A DNA stretch of 64,000 nt from a virus. Made by a program: the position numbers and the translations under genes. Positions 25,359 through 35,363 of the stretch are shown here, piece after piece. The notes below the pieces were generated by a model. The model ran no database searches. It was not told the origin of the DNA and worked only from the letters and a program-made list of their open reading frames with translations. The stretch is from IMG/VR virus record IMGVR_UViG_3300025309_000006, positions 1 to 64,000 of that record. The stretch is one strand, 5' to 3'. Within the stretch, counting starts at the first letter, position 1. Each line of letters opens with the position of its first letter.

Positions 25359-25532
25359 ATGGATATAGGTTTTCATATTGAGTGTAAAGCTTGTAACAGT
25401 AATAATACTTCAATAAAACATACTGAAAAATTTAATATGTGGTATGATGACAGTTACACAGAACATTGGGTTCATTTAGTTTGTGAAGAATGTGATAATA
25501 AGAAGTTAATGTATAGTTATAATACATATTGA
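25359..25532 (+). CDS. Small zinc-knuckle protein (57 aa)
   Basis: 57 residues from MDIGFHIECK, the ATG after AAAGGAGGTG. Two CxxC pairs (CKAC, CEEC) plus His residues form a zinc-ribbon. Transcribed from the promoter at 25303. Unknown role. Confidence 0.7.
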   Translation: MDIGFHIECKACNSNNTSIKHTEKFNMWYDDSYTEHWVHLVCEECDNKKLMYSYNTY

Positions 25533-25578
25533 ATTTTATAAATACTAAAATAAATATTATTTAAGGAGGTGAAAAGAA

Positions 25579-25980
25579 ATTTTAGACTATATTGGGACAT
25601 ATACAGTTTTTCATACTTTGAACACAGACGGATCTATCAGCAAGAACAAAAATGACAACTATTTGAAATGTCGCTACAACGGTCAAGTTTATAAATATTC
25701 AGATTCAACTCTAGCACTTTATCTACCCTCTGGTGCAAGTTCAGTAAATACTTTAATGCCAAAGTTTGAAGCAGAAAATATAAAGGTATGGACTTACATA
25801 AGTGGTGAGGTATGCGAAGAAGCTGTGTTGATTTTTAACACTGAAGACATTCATAGAATACATAAAATAATCAAGATAATGACAATGGGGAGTAATCAAC
25901 AACTAAAAGACTTAAAACTTAAACAAAAACAAGATAAATTAAAAGCAAAGTTAAAAGAAGAATCTAATAAAAATAAATAA
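25579..25980 (+). CDS. Hypothetical protein (ATT start)
   Basis: 133 residues from ATT at 25579, 8 bases after AAGGAGGT. The next possible start (TTG 25618) has no ribosome site, and the intervening codons (LDYIGTYTVFHTLNT) look like the natural first strand. The C-terminus is a Lys-rich helix. No known domain. Confidence 0.65.
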   Translation: MLDYIGTYTVFHTLNTDGSISKNKNDNYLKCRYNGQVYKYSDSTLALYLPSGASSVNTLMPKFEAENIKVWTYISGEVCEEAVLIFNTEDIHRIHKIIKIMTMGSNQQLKDLKLKQKQDKLKAKLKEESNKNK

Positions 25981-26022
25981 ATAATTGAAATTTATAGTCC
26001 ATTTAAGGTGTAGATTTACTAT

Positions 26023-26051
26023 TTGACACAATCTTACCAACAAATTATTAC
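26023..26051 (+). promoter_or_regulatory. Probable promoter
   Basis: TTGACA, a 17-base spacer, TATTAC. The 14-mer TGTAATACTACTCT follows at 26102, also present before the first rightward gene at 15665. Confidence 0.55.
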
Positions 26052-26234
26052 AATTGATTCTAGCTAAATTTTTATGAAATATGTAATGATTATAAATAAC
26101 ATGTAATACTACTCTCACAATGGTTACAGAGGTTTATTTTAATTATTATAAAAAGTCTATAATCGGCATATCAACCCTTGGTTACAAATCTAAAATACAA
26201 AATAATATTAATAATAGAAAGAAGGCAAAATATA

Positions 26235-26678
26235 ATGCAAAAACTAACACTCTCAGGAACAATATCCCTATCAGAAATCCCCTCCATATCCAACAAACTA
26301 AATAAACCAAACTACATAATCACATCAATAATCGACAACTCAACCAAATCAGTAACTCAAATTCTAGATACAATTTTTTCTTCTAAAAATACAGTTGATA
26401 AATTAATTGAAGTAAAGCTAGTAGAATATATTACAGGCATAGAGCACAAAGGTTTTGGGAAATTAATCATTGGTAGAGAGAATTATAACACAAAAGTTGA
26501 ATCTTATTTTGTTGGAAATTTTTCATTAGAAAAAATATTATTTGAATTGTTAGATACTAATGTTGAACTGACGTTGATTGATTTAACAGATTCTATTGGT
26601 AAGTTTATTACTGAGGATTATAATAATTCTACTGGGACATCGGAGGATATGCATAATGACAAAGTTAAAGCAATGTAA
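26235..26678 (+). CDS. Hypothetical protein
   Basis: 147 residues from MQKLTLSGTI, the ATG after AGAAAGAAGG. Begins with a beta-rich segment and ends acidic. No motif recognised. Its end overlaps the start of the next gene. Confidence 0.7.
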   Translation: MQKLTLSGTISLSEIPSISNKLNKPNYIITSIIDNSTKSVTQILDTIFSSKNTVDKLIEVKLVEYITGIEHKGFGKLIIGRENYNTKVESYFVGNFSLEKILFELLDTNVELTLIDLTDSIGKFITEDYNNSTGTSEDMHNDKVKAM

Positions 26679-26865
26679 AGGAGGGGATAGTAATTATAGC
26701 GATGTAGAATTAGATAGAGTTGATGAACGATGTGTTCACTGTGGAAAACGTATGACAAATATAAAATATATCTATTATGATTTAGATTCAGGTAATTACA
26801 TATGTAAAACGTGTGATAATAAATATGGTTTAAATTCAGTTCCTTGTGCAGAAATGGATTATTAA
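26656..26865 (+). CDS. Small zinc-ribbon protein (69 aa)
   Basis: 69 residues from MTKLKQCKGG; the ATG is 9 bases after CGGAGG inside the previous gene. CVHCGKR and CKTCDNK make a four-cysteine zinc ribbon. Confidence 0.65.
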   Translation: MTKLKQCKGGDSNYSDVELDRVDERCVHCGKRMTNIKYIYYDLDSGNYICKTCDNKYGLNSVPCAEMDY

Positions 26866-26899
26866 AATAAAGTAATATTAATAAAGGAGATATAAATTA

Positions 26900-27415
26900 A
26901 TGGCATTAAAAGATTATAAATATAGTGGTCATAAATGTATAATCAATAATCATTCAGAGTTTATTAGACTATTAAAATTCTTTCTTAAACATGGTGCAGA
27001 AGATTATGTAGGAAATGATGTTCCTATGTTTGAAAATATATGGGACATTTGTGAAGAATTAGATGTCAAATATGAAAATTATGATTATGAAGGAGATGAT
27101 GAGGAAGGTGGTTTATTAATAAAAGATATATCTGAATTAGAAGAATTTTTATTAAAAAATATTAATAAAGATACATTAGTTCCATCTGAGGACGAGTATC
27201 CTGTGTTAGTTGATTGGTATAAAGAAGATAGTTTTGATAGAGTTGGAAAATCAAGTATTAAGATTTTAAATTTTACTTCTATGTGTAATTTCAAAATAGT
27301 TAAGGATTATTTGATTGATTTTATGAAAGAGTTAAGAATTAAAAATAGTTATAATAGAGAAATGTGTAAGTTACGAATGGAATTTAGAAAGGAGAAGTTA
27401 AACAATAATGTATAG
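26900..27415 (+). CDS. Hypothetical acidic protein
   Basis: 171 residues, ATG after AAAGGAGAT. Acidic centre (YDYEGDDEEGG, SEDEYPVLVDWYKED) and a basic C-terminal helix. No family recognised. Overlaps the next gene by 8 bases. Confidence 0.7.
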   Translation: MALKDYKYSGHKCIINNHSEFIRLLKFFLKHGAEDYVGNDVPMFENIWDICEELDVKYENYDYEGDDEEGGLLIKDISELEEFLLKNINKDTLVPSEDEYPVLVDWYKEDSFDRVGKSSIKILNFTSMCNFKIVKDYLIDFMKELRIKNSYNREMCKLRMEFRKEKLNNNV

Positions 27416-27683
27416 CAATTGTCTATTACATTCAATAAAACAATACATATTAAATCCTACAAATATAAAAATTATAAAACGTGGTTCATGGTTAGAAATA
27501 TTTGAATGTAAATGGCCTCATTTTTATTGGTTTGATAAAAGAGATAATCATTATTATCATTTTTGTGCTAAATATTCAGATGAACCATTTATAAATCAGA
27601 TTTGGTTTGAAGGTGAGGTAAAGAGATTTTTATGGCATAATAAGAGTGAAATGAGGGAATATAATGATTTGCAAAGTTTGTAA
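27408..27683 (+). CDS. Hypothetical aromatic-rich protein
   Basis: 91 residues, ATG after AAAGGAGAAG. Unusually rich in Trp/Tyr/His (WPHFYWFDKRDNHYYHF). Overlaps both neighbours, indicating a translationally coupled run. Confidence 0.65.
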   Translation: MYSNCLLHSIKQYILNPTNIKIIKRGSWLEIFECKWPHFYWFDKRDNHYYHFCAKYSDEPFINQIWFEGEVKRFLWHNKSEMREYNDLQSL

Positions 27684-27867
27684 TTATTCTGGTGAGTTTA
27701 CTGAAATACGTATAAGAGACACAAATACTACAAAAATATATGATTTTACAATATCTAATCCTAAAAGAAATATGCCGTTTAATAATAATTATGAATATGT
27801 AGAGAATAGAAGACCATTGACAGTTGATTTATATCCTGAATGTGGAACAGTTAGAATGGATAAATAA
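27664..27867 (+). CDS. Small zinc-knuckle protein (67 aa)
   Basis: 67 residues beginning MICKVCNYSGEF, a CxxC near the N-terminus. The partner pair is only partly present (ECGT). Starts inside the previous gene. Confidence 0.6.
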   Translation: MICKVCNYSGEFTEIRIRDTNTTKIYDFTISNPKRNMPFNNNYEYVENRRPLTVDLYPECGTVRMDK

Positions 27868-27947
27868 TATCCCATAGAAGGTGAGTTTTAAGGGATAGAT
27901 TAGAATAATATTATGGGTTGCAATCAATAGCAAGAAGGAGAAATAAT

Positions 27948-28373
27948 ATGAAAAATAAGAGTAAAAATAACAAAAACAATATGAATATCAAAAGACCAAG
28001 ATTGAATCTTAATTTTGTTGAAAATAATTACTCAGATATAGTAAAACACTTGAATAACAATGATATGTTGACAATTCAATTTAAAGAAGATGGAGTTACT
28101 GTTTATATTGAAAAATTAGATAATATTTATGATTGTATAATGGTTAATCCTCATAATTATAAATCAAATGGTGTTACTGCTTGGCAGATGAAAGAAGATG
28201 ATTTGTTAAAAATGTATGATAAGTTGTTTAATGGCATTGAATATGAAATATTTGCTGTAGAGAAAGGTAGTTTGCTTAGAATTAGAGATATATTTGAAGG
28301 AATGATGGATGCATTAATGTGTTTGAGAGATGGAAAGAGTTATGGTGGATATAAATTGAGACAGTTGGATTAG
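27948..28373 (+). CDS. Hypothetical protein
   Basis: 141 residues from MKNKSKNNKN, the ATG after AGAAGGAGA. Lys/Asn-rich tail at the start, then a compact domain (VTVYIEKLDNIYDCIMVNP). Unknown. Confidence 0.65.
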   Translation: MKNKSKNNKNNMNIKRPRLNLNFVENNYSDIVKHLNNNDMLTIQFKEDGVTVYIEKLDNIYDCIMVNPHNYKSNGVTAWQMKEDDLLKMYDKLFNGIEYEIFAVEKGSLLRIRDIFEGMMDALMCLRDGKSYGGYKLRQLD

Positions 28374-28462
28374 ATGGGATTTGTGTGAATTTTGGATGGG
28401 TAGGAGAGTATTTTGCTCTCCTTATACCTATATTAATAAATGAAAGACGGAGGAATAATTAT

Positions 28463-29107
28463 ATGAAAAAGAATAGAGTTGCATATTTGGTTGTTGAAAA
28501 TGGAATAGAGGGGCTAGAATCTTATTTATACACCGATCAAAGAAAGACAAATAAACATATTAATGGATTGAATAATAATGAGTATTTATTTTATGAATTT
28601 AGAGATACAATCAATAATGAATGGGGATCTTTATTTCAAAAAGTAATTGAAGATAAATATAGTGAAATACAATTGTATAAGGACAATAAATATACCAAAG
28701 AATTTTTAGAAGTATTAAAATATTTAAAACATGCTATATGGTGTAGTTCAATTAGTTTCCCCAGAAATGGTTTATATGATTGTGAGCATTGTGAAAAAGA
28801 ATCAATTTATTCTGATATAAAAATATGTGAAGAATGTGGAGAACAAATGTGTCCTGAATGTAGAGAATATCGTGAATATTATCCAGAAAATGCACATGAA
28901 GAATGCAATGATGCTCTAGATATGTGCAATGGAGAAGAGGACTTTGATGATACTTGTGAAGAAAAGTATTGTTATAACGATGAATGTCCTATGTGGAAAT
29001 CAAAAAATCATGATGGACAAACCAAATCATCTTATGATGAAAATAGAGAGTTTATAGCAAGTTTAGATCCAAACGATCCCGCAGATGCATGGTTCTTTGA
29101 AGATTAA
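28463..29107 (+). CDS. Cysteine-rich zinc protein
   Basis: 214 residues from MKKNRVAYLV, the ATG after ACGGAGGA. Between residues 105 and 180 are about a dozen cysteines (CEHC, CEECGEQMCPEC, CYNDEC), likely two zinc modules. Very acidic C-terminus (DPNDPADAWFFED). It immediately precedes the phage RNA polymerase gene. A regulator or adaptor role is possible but unproven. Confidence 0.65.
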   Translation: MKKNRVAYLVVENGIEGLESYLYTDQRKTNKHINGLNNNEYLFYEFRDTINNEWGSLFQKVIEDKYSEIQLYKDNKYTKEFLEVLKYLKHAIWCSSISFPRNGLYDCEHCEKESIYSDIKICEECGEQMCPECREYREYYPENAHEECNDALDMCNGEEDFDDTCEEKYCYNDECPMWKSKNHDGQTKSSYDENREFIASLDPNDPADAWFFED

Positions 29108-29122
29108 AAGGAGGAGATCAAT

Positions 29123-30805
29123 ATTAGTCTAAATAAACAAATTCATATCTATAGTGTTGATACCAGTAGTTTTTATAATGATAAAGAAATGATTATACAT
29201 AAACGTTTGAATAAAAACTATTATCTTAGAAACAAATTAATAAAAAAGATAAGTAAATTAAAATCTGATTCAAAATATATTGGTATTCTGGAGAAGTTTA
29301 TACAGAATACCAATATGAGATTAAAAAAATATAAAAATTCTTTATATGATGAATTCAAATTAAATAGTGGTATTAGAAATTTACGTAGAGATGCGTTAAA
29401 TAAATACAATGTAATTTCTGTTTTTGATTCAGTTCTTACAAGAACAATACAGATTCCAGAAAATACATTAACTGCTGATATTATTATTGTTCAAACATAT
29501 TTCTTTGATGTAATTGAAGACATAATACTTGATGATTTTATGTTCGGAAATGAAAAATATGTATGTTTAACTGCCAGTGCAGGACAAATAAGAACAAAAA
29601 AGACAGTTTTTATTAAGGAAAGTATTTTATTAGAATATAGGAATACATTAATGTGCGGATTAACAATTGAAGATATTAATGTATTAGGTGGAGTAAATAT
29701 TAATAAATACTTAGCTTACTTAGCCTTAGCAAATTCAGCGACAGATGTATGGAAAGAATTTGATATTACAAAATCAATTGTTGTGGAAGATATGGAAACA
29801 GAAGTAGAAGGTGTTGTCGATTTTATAAATGATATAACATATGAAATTATTAGACAAAAAATGAAAATCCCAGTTTCTCATACAGATGGATGTGGAATGA
29901 TGTTACCAAGTTTAAGTGATAAAAGCATGATGGTTAGATTACCGTGGATAAAGGGATTGCTAGTCCCATTTGCATTTGATAAATTCATTATTGAAGCAAA
30001 TAAAAATGAGGAAGGTAAAATATATGGCAATATATTCGATATTTATGGAAAAGAACACGATATTATAAAAGAAGGAATAGAGGTAATTTTTACACGTAGT
30101 CAATTCAAAATGTATAAATATTATCAAAATAGCCATAATGAGCAAGAAGTAATTACTAAGTATGGATGGGATGTTTATAAAGACAATTATTTAAAATATA
30201 AGTGCCAAGCTGGGAAATGTAATGAAGAAGAAATTGATTTTAGTGACGCAAAAATAAATTATCAGATGCTTCAGACATTAACAGATATGGATAATAAAGA
30301 ATTAGAAATAATTGCGAAAACTACTAAACATAATATACTGAACATCGGTAGAGATAGAAAGACAATGTTAAAGGTATTGGGGGTAAAAAAATCAAATAAA
30401 AATAAAAACAATATTCAGCAAGCATTAGAGATTTATCCTGAATTGTTGAATGATACATACAGTAAAGAAATATTAAAACAAGTTAAAAAAAGCATGGTTA
30501 AAGAAGGTAGGTCTGCAAAATTAGATATAAATGGAGTATATACATTCATTATTCCAGATATTTATGCCTTTTGTGAATTTTTAATTCTTGGAGATAAAAA
30601 TCCAAAAGGATTACTTAATGATGGAGACGTGTATTGTAAATTATATGAAACTTATCCTAAGTTAGATTGCTTGCGAAGCCCACATTTGTATAGAGAACAT
30701 GCAATTAGAAACAATGTAATTGATGATAAAAAGAAAGACTGGTTTATAACTAATGGAGTATACACATCTTGTCATGATCTAATATCCAAAATTTTACAAT
30801 TCGAT
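29123..30805 (+). CDS. yonO-like: YonO-like single-chain RNA polymerase, exon 1
   Basis: 561 residues from ATT at 29123, 7 bases after AAAGGAGGA; the first ATG (29189) has no ribosome site. Residues about 250-280 carry TDGCGM...VRLPWIKGLLVPF, the conserved block of the two-barrel polymerases related to eukaryotic RNAi RdRPs, to which SPbeta YonO belongs. RSPHLYREH and SCHDLISKILQFD lead up to the catalytic loop. The coding sequence is cut after GAT at 30805 by a group I intron. Joined with exon 2 the protein is about 875 residues, near YonO's size. It would transcribe the phage late genes from DNA. Confidence 0.8.
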
Positions 30806-31876
30806 AGACATTACATGTCGAATCAAAACTTGGCTAACCTATAAAAATAGGGTGTCATATAACATCGGAAAAAATAGTTATATGGCTAACGGGGAAATCG
30901 TAGTGAGTAATGTCACCGACAATCCCGTAGGAAAATCGGTCTATTCTTTTAAACCTTTAGAGGGGGTTTGAAAGGCTATAAATAATTTTTACATTTATGA
31001 GTGGTATAATGTTGATACGGGATATGTGTTTTATGTTGGTAAGGGATGTGGAAAAAGATATAAATTGTCTACAAAGTCAGTCAGAAGTAAACACTTTCTG
31101 AATTATAAAAATAAATATAATTGCGATGTTAGAATAACCCATTCTAATTTAAAAGAAGAGGAATCTTTTAAATTAGAAAAAGATACAATTGAAAAATATA
31201 AAAGTAATAATCAATGTAATTGCAATTATACGAATGGTGGTGAAGGTATTAGTGGATACATACACTCACAAGAAACAAAAATAAAAATATCAGAAACCCA
31301 TAAAGGAGAACTAAATAGTCAATTTGGAGTATCCCCAAAAGAAAGGATGGGAGATAATTATGAAGATTGGTTAATTAAAATGAGTGAAGTAAAAATGGGT
31401 TCTTCCAATCCTAATTATAATAATGATACATTAAAAATAAAATATAAGGAAAACCCAGATTTAGCTTTAGAGAAACAATCAAGAAAAGGCATTAAAAATG
31501 GAATGTCAACAAAAATACAATTATATGATCAGAATATGAATTTTTTAAAAGAATTTGATTATATAGGTTTATGTTGTGAATACCTACATAATAATTATGG
31601 ATTTTCAAGTAATGCGGAAATTGTAAGACTTGGTATTAGAAGAAGTATTAAAAACGATGTTCCATATAAGAATTTTAAGTTTATTAAATTATAAAATAAT
31701 ATTAAAAGAATAGACCGATAACCTCTAACGACTATCGAAAGGATAGGAAATTGAAAAATATTTCCGAATAACCGAGTAGAGTAGAGATTATGTGAAAATC
31801 ATAACTCGAAACGCCAAGCATAATAATACTGTAATGTATTATTATGAAGATATAGTCTGTGCCATATAAAAGTATG
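30806..31876 (+). mobile_element. Group I intron with GIY-YIG ORF
   Basis: 1,071 bases between exons of the RNA polymerase gene. P1: exon end ATTCGAT pairs with intron GTCGAAT (30816-30822) with the U.G wobble exactly at the splice site. P7: AACGACTA near 31730 with ATAGTC near 31852. P9: CCATA/TATGG at 31862-31876, ending in G. Removal restores an open frame (..ILQFD-DYAVDGDK..). Reading through gives a stop at 30844. The 3' boundary is set by frame and terminal G and could be off by a few bases. Confidence 0.8.
30978..31694 (+). CDS. Intron-encoded GIY-YIG homing endonuclease
   Basis: About 238 residues if started near ATA 30978 (NNFYIYEWYNVDTGYVFYVGKG); GTG 31026 is the first usual start but lies inside the GIY-YIG core. 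FYIYEW..., YVGKGCGKR and a Glu in LEKDTIEK fit the nuclease. Next come the NUMOD3-like EGISGYIHSQETKIKISETHKG, and a C-terminal NUMOD1-like segment. It should cut intron-less alleles of the RNA polymerase gene to spread the intron. Start codon uncertain. Confidence 0.75.
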   Translation: MNNFYIYEWYNVDTGYVFYVGKGCGKRYKLSTKSVRSKHFLNYKNKYNCDVRITHSNLKEEESFKLEKDTIEKYKSNNQCNCNYTNGGEGISGYIHSQETKIKISETHKGELNSQFGVSPKERMGDNYEDWLIKMSEVKMGSSNPNYNNDTLKIKYKENPDLALEKQSRKGIKNGMSTKIQLYDQNMNFLKEFDYIGLCCEYLHNNYGFSSNAEIVRLGIRRSIKNDVPYKNFKFIKL

Positions 31877-32821
31877 GATTACGCGGTAGATGGAGATAAA
31901 TCTTTAGTTGTTGCTTGTCCTACATTAATTTCAATTGCAGAACGTAATATGAAAGATATAGTTCCACTTTATTATAATATGAGAAAAGCACCAGCAGAAT
32001 TAATTACTAAAAAAAGTATTTATAATGGTTTAAAAATGGCATATACTGGTGGAAACATTGGAATGGGTAGTAATAATATTACAAAGATATGGAATAGTGG
32101 TAAAGTAAATTTAGATGTAATTAAATTACTATGTATGGAAAACAATTTTACAATTGATTATGCTAAAACTTTGTATAAACCAGTAAGACCAAAGTCTAAA
32201 AAGAATATGATTACTGATTATACTAAATTAAAGACCCCTCATTTTTTTATTTATGCTAAAGATAAAGAGAAAGATAAGGTTGAATTAGTTAACAATAGCG
32301 TTGTAAATAGATTAGAGAAGATAATTCCAAATACTAAAATTAGTTTTACTGCTACAGGATTAGGAAATTTTGATTATAAAATGCTTATGAGAAATAAAAA
32401 AGTGGAGTTAAACGAAGATATTATAAAAAAATATAAGGAGTTAGATTTAAAAAAGCATTTTATGATAAATTCTACATATGAGGAAGATGAACAAAACAAT
32501 GTGATTTATTTATATCAAGAAATTGTAAAAAGCATACTAGAAATAAATAGTGATGTTTATTATGTAACAGATGTGTTAGTAAAATATCTGTATGAATTTA
32601 AGAAGTCAAACTTTAAAACTACTTTATGGGAGTGCTTTGGGGATATTATTGTTGATAATCTGAAAACAAATGTGGAAACTAGTAAAATATATTGTGAAGT
32701 TTGTGGTGATTTAATAGTACAAGAAAACAATAAATCTAAGTATTGTGAAAAGTGTGCAAAAGACATAAAAATGAAGAAGGATAGGGAGAGGATGCAAAAA
32801 AATAGAAATAGTCGAAAATAG
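31877..32821 (+). CDS. yonO-like: YonO-like single-chain RNA polymerase, exon 2
   Basis: 314 residues continuing exon 1 in frame. It opens with DYAVDGDKSLVVACPT, the Asp-Gly-Asp metal-binding loop of this polymerase class, followed by YYNMRKAP and YTGGNIGMGSNNITKIWNS. Near the end is a four-cysteine zinc ribbon (CEVCGDL...CEKCAKD) and a basic tail. The intron thus sits directly against the catalytic loop, a usual site for homing introns. GTG at 31859 belongs to the intron and is not a real start. Confidence 0.8.
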   Translation, partial: DYAVDGDKSLVVACPTLISIAERNMKDIVPLYYNMRKAPAELITKKSIYNGLKMAYTGGNIGMGSNNITKIWNSGKVNLDVIKLLCMENNFTIDYAKTLYKPVRPKSKKNMITDYTKLKTPHFFIYAKDKEKDKVELVNNSVVNRLEKIIPNTKISFTATGLGNFDYKMLMRNKKVELNEDIIKKYKELDLKKHFMINSTYEEDEQNNVIYLYQEIVKSILEINSDVYYVTDVLVKYLYEFKKSNFKTTLWECFGDIIVDNLKTNVETSKIYCEVCGDLIVQENNKSKYCEKCAKDIKMKKDRERMQKNRNSRK

Positions 32822-33480
32822 AAAACCTCTACAACCCTACTCCCACAAGGGTTTGAAAAACAGCTATATTACTTGATTTACTCAAACGTAGTCATACCAA
32901 CACTTTCAGCGTTTTGCCATAATAGTCTCTAAGGGAAACATAGACTAATATACAAAAATAAGAGATATGCAAACACCCTTTAAAGAAGGGTATGATTTTA
33001 AATTAATTATACCCTTACGTTCATACAAAATTTAAGACCATTAATCTTTCCTTACTAACTAAATCATACACAATTGGCTATGTTAGTAGAAAACTTTGCT
33101 TAAAATTATCTATCGAGTTTTGCCAATAGGACTTGAAGATAATTTGGCATGTATTATCGAAGTAACGCTGAAATATGCACTAAAGGGTTTTAGATAATAC
33201 AAAATCTCAACTAAATCAACGTCGAATATGAGTAGTCTTTGGTCGGATGAAAATAGGAGACAAATATGCTGTTAGCACATGAAAATTTGCCAAACCCGAT
33301 TTACAGAGGTGAGGACTTGTGTTAGACCACAGCATATCGAACTAAATAGAGGGTAAAAGAGTAGGTTTTAAATTTATTACTTACTCTTCCCTACTAAATT
33401 AGTTATTAAATCGTATTGGTCGATTGCGATTTATATAAAAAATATCTTATAATTAAAAACATAACAAAACAATTAAACTC
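32822..33480 (+). ncRNA. Long structured non-coding region after the RNA polymerase gene
   Basis: About 660 bases with no gene. Helices visible by eye: AAATTATCT/AGATAATTT around 33103-33141, TTGCCA/TGGCAA, AAGGGTAT/ATACCCTT (32985-33016), AAGAGTA/TACTCTT near 33360-33400 and AAATCG/CGATTT near 33410-33430. TTTTGCCA-type strings recur three times. It may be a large phage RNA of the GOLLD/ROOL kind or a leader. I could not test either. Confidence 0.45.
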
Positions 33481-33516
33481 CAAAAACAATCCCAAAAGGA
33501 GCATCAATAACATACA

Positions 33517-33792
33517 TTGAAAAAAATTACAAAACAAGAAATGTCATACTTAATCAATCTAAAAATTCTCAAACAACATCACGGCAACTATGGAGATAAT
33601 CTAGTAGTAATAGGAAAATTCAGTAGCAAATCTCGTAAACAACGTTACATTACAGACCCATACTATAATTATCTACTCAGATTGAAACAAAACGATAAAA
33701 ATAAACAGACTATTGATGATATAAAAGATAATCAAAGGTATTTGTTTAGTAGTGGTATGGATAATAGTAACAATAGCAAACGTGTCTTATGA
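33517..33792 (+). CDS. Small basic hypothetical protein
   Basis: 91 residues from TTG, 14 bases after AAAAGGAG (wide spacing; an in-frame stop at 33508 excludes an earlier start). Very basic (SSKSRKQRYI). No known family. Lies between the polymerase and PhoH genes. Confidence 0.55.
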   Translation: MKKITKQEMSYLINLKILKQHHGNYGDNLVVIGKFSSKSRKQRYITDPYYNYLLRLKQNDKNKQTIDDIKDNQRYLFSSGMDNSNNSKRVL

Positions 33793-33831
33793 TACTAAGT
33801 AGTAAAATAAATAGTAGAGGATTGGTTTATA

Positions 33832-35073
33832 TTGCCCGATAAACCATGTCAATCACCTTACATTGATTCAAATGTATTAATGGATCACCCTAAAAAAGTT
33901 TTTGAAGATTTTTCAGATTCGGGGATACAATTATCAGGATTTGTTCTTGGTGAATTAGATAATTTAAAGAAAAATGGTAAAACAGAAGAGGTAAAATTTC
34001 AGGCCCGTAGAGCGACTAGATATATAAACGCTAATCGAGACAAAATTACATATATCATCGATGAAACAGATTATAATAATCTTCCTTCATGCTTTGATAA
34101 AGGGATTATGGATAATAAAATAATCTCACTTCTGAAGGTTTTGTACGAAAAAGATAATAATACAATCGCTTATAGTAATGATATGTTATTTAGAGTTAAA
34201 TGTGATTCTCTTAATATTCCTTGTAAACAATATGGTGGTGAAACATCTAATGATATTTATAAAGGATATCAAAAATTATCAGGAGATACAAACTTCATAA
34301 ATAACTTTTTTACAGACATTGATAATGGCATCAATAAGTATCAATTTGTAGTAAATGAGTATCTAATATTTTATAATTCAGATGAAAAGAAAGAAAATGA
34401 ATATAGATTTAATGGTAAAAAGTTTGTCGGATTGAAACTACCTGATTCAAAAGTTATTAAAGGTAAGAATAGTTTACAGAGATGTGCTTTAGATTTGTTG
34501 AATAACAAAGAGATACCAATAGTTTGTGTCAACGGAAAAGTCGGGAGTGGAAAGACTTATTTGTGTGTAAGAATGGGATTGCATCAAACAGTAGATAAAG
34601 GTGATTTTAATAAACTTTTAGCAATTAGAGAAGCAATAGGCGAAGGAAAAGAAGTTGGATATCTTAAAGGCACATTTGAAGAAAAAACAGAAATGTTCTT
34701 TAAACCAATTGTTCATTCATTAGAAGGTGGAGAAAGAGAATTACAAATCCTTTTATCCCGTGGAGTGTTGGAATCTAATATTCCATTTTACCTTAAAGGA
34801 ACAACATACGATGAGACAGTAATTGTTGTCGATGAATCTGAGGATCTTTCGCCCAAGCAATTAAAACTTGTCGGTACAAGACTAGGGGATAAATCTAAAA
34901 TTTATTTAGCAGGAGATTATAAACAATCTAGTGTAGATTCTTCAGAAAGAAATGCTTTAGTACAAATGTGTAATGAATTAAAAGGAACTAAAGAATTTGG
35001 GTGCATTTATTTAGAAGAAGATGTAAGAAGCGTTGCTTCTGGTATATTCTCAGATTTATTTGAGAAGAAATAA
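33832..35073 (+). CDS. phoH: PIN-PhoH fusion ATPase/ribonuclease
   Basis: 413 residues from TTG. N-terminal PIN nuclease (YIDSNVLMDHP at 10-20, GELDNLKK, IIDETD, NKIISLL and SNDMLFRVK acidic sites). C-terminal PhoH ATPase with Walker A GKVGSGKTY near residue 235, Walker B VVDESEDLSPKQ near 333, then LAGDYKQ and Arg finger VRSV. PIN-PhoH proteins unwind and cleave RNA; phage copies are common. It sits in the transcription block, consistent with RNA metabolism. Confidence 0.9.
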   Translation: MPDKPCQSPYIDSNVLMDHPKKVFEDFSDSGIQLSGFVLGELDNLKKNGKTEEVKFQARRATRYINANRDKITYIIDETDYNNLPSCFDKGIMDNKIISLLKVLYEKDNNTIAYSNDMLFRVKCDSLNIPCKQYGGETSNDIYKGYQKLSGDTNFINNFFTDIDNGINKYQFVVNEYLIFYNSDEKKENEYRFNGKKFVGLKLPDSKVIKGKNSLQRCALDLLNNKEIPIVCVNGKVGSGKTYLCVRMGLHQTVDKGDFNKLLAIREAIGEGKEVGYLKGTFEEKTEMFFKPIVHSLEGGERELQILLSRGVLESNIPFYLKGTTYDETVIVVDESEDLSPKQLKLVGTRLGDKSKIYLAGDYKQSSVDSSERNALVQMCNELKGTKEFGCIYLEEDVRSVASGIFSDLFEKK

Positions 35074-35363
35074 TACAATTTTACTCCCTCAGACTGTCTT
35101 TCTGTACGGAGTCAAGGGACAGAGTGTATATCTGTTACCTCTTTAAATTAATTCAAGGAGGGTAGTCATTATATTAATGGATTTTTGTTAGGTAGAAAAG
35201 TAAAATCATTGAAGATAGGTCTTTGTGCTTAATAAAAAAGCACAATGCACCAATATTAACTACATAATCTAAAACTCACAAGGTTTTAGATTAAAATACC
35301 AAAACATCATAACAATTAATAACAAAAAATAAAAATTAAGAATAAAAGGGGATATATTAAAAC
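35074..35363 (+). other. Leader of the HU gene
   Basis: Gene-free except for a possible 19-codon ATT-started frame (35173-35232) behind AAGGAGGG. It contains TTGTGCTT/AAGCACAA (35224-35246) and a CTAAAAC/GTTTTAG pair (35270-35297). It probably forms a regulatory leader for the HU gene. Confidence 0.4.

Noticed and set aside
30845-32821. Exon 2 read as an independent gene from GTG 31859
   Set aside because: That GTG lies in the intron's 3' domain with no ribosome site; the frame continues the polymerase.
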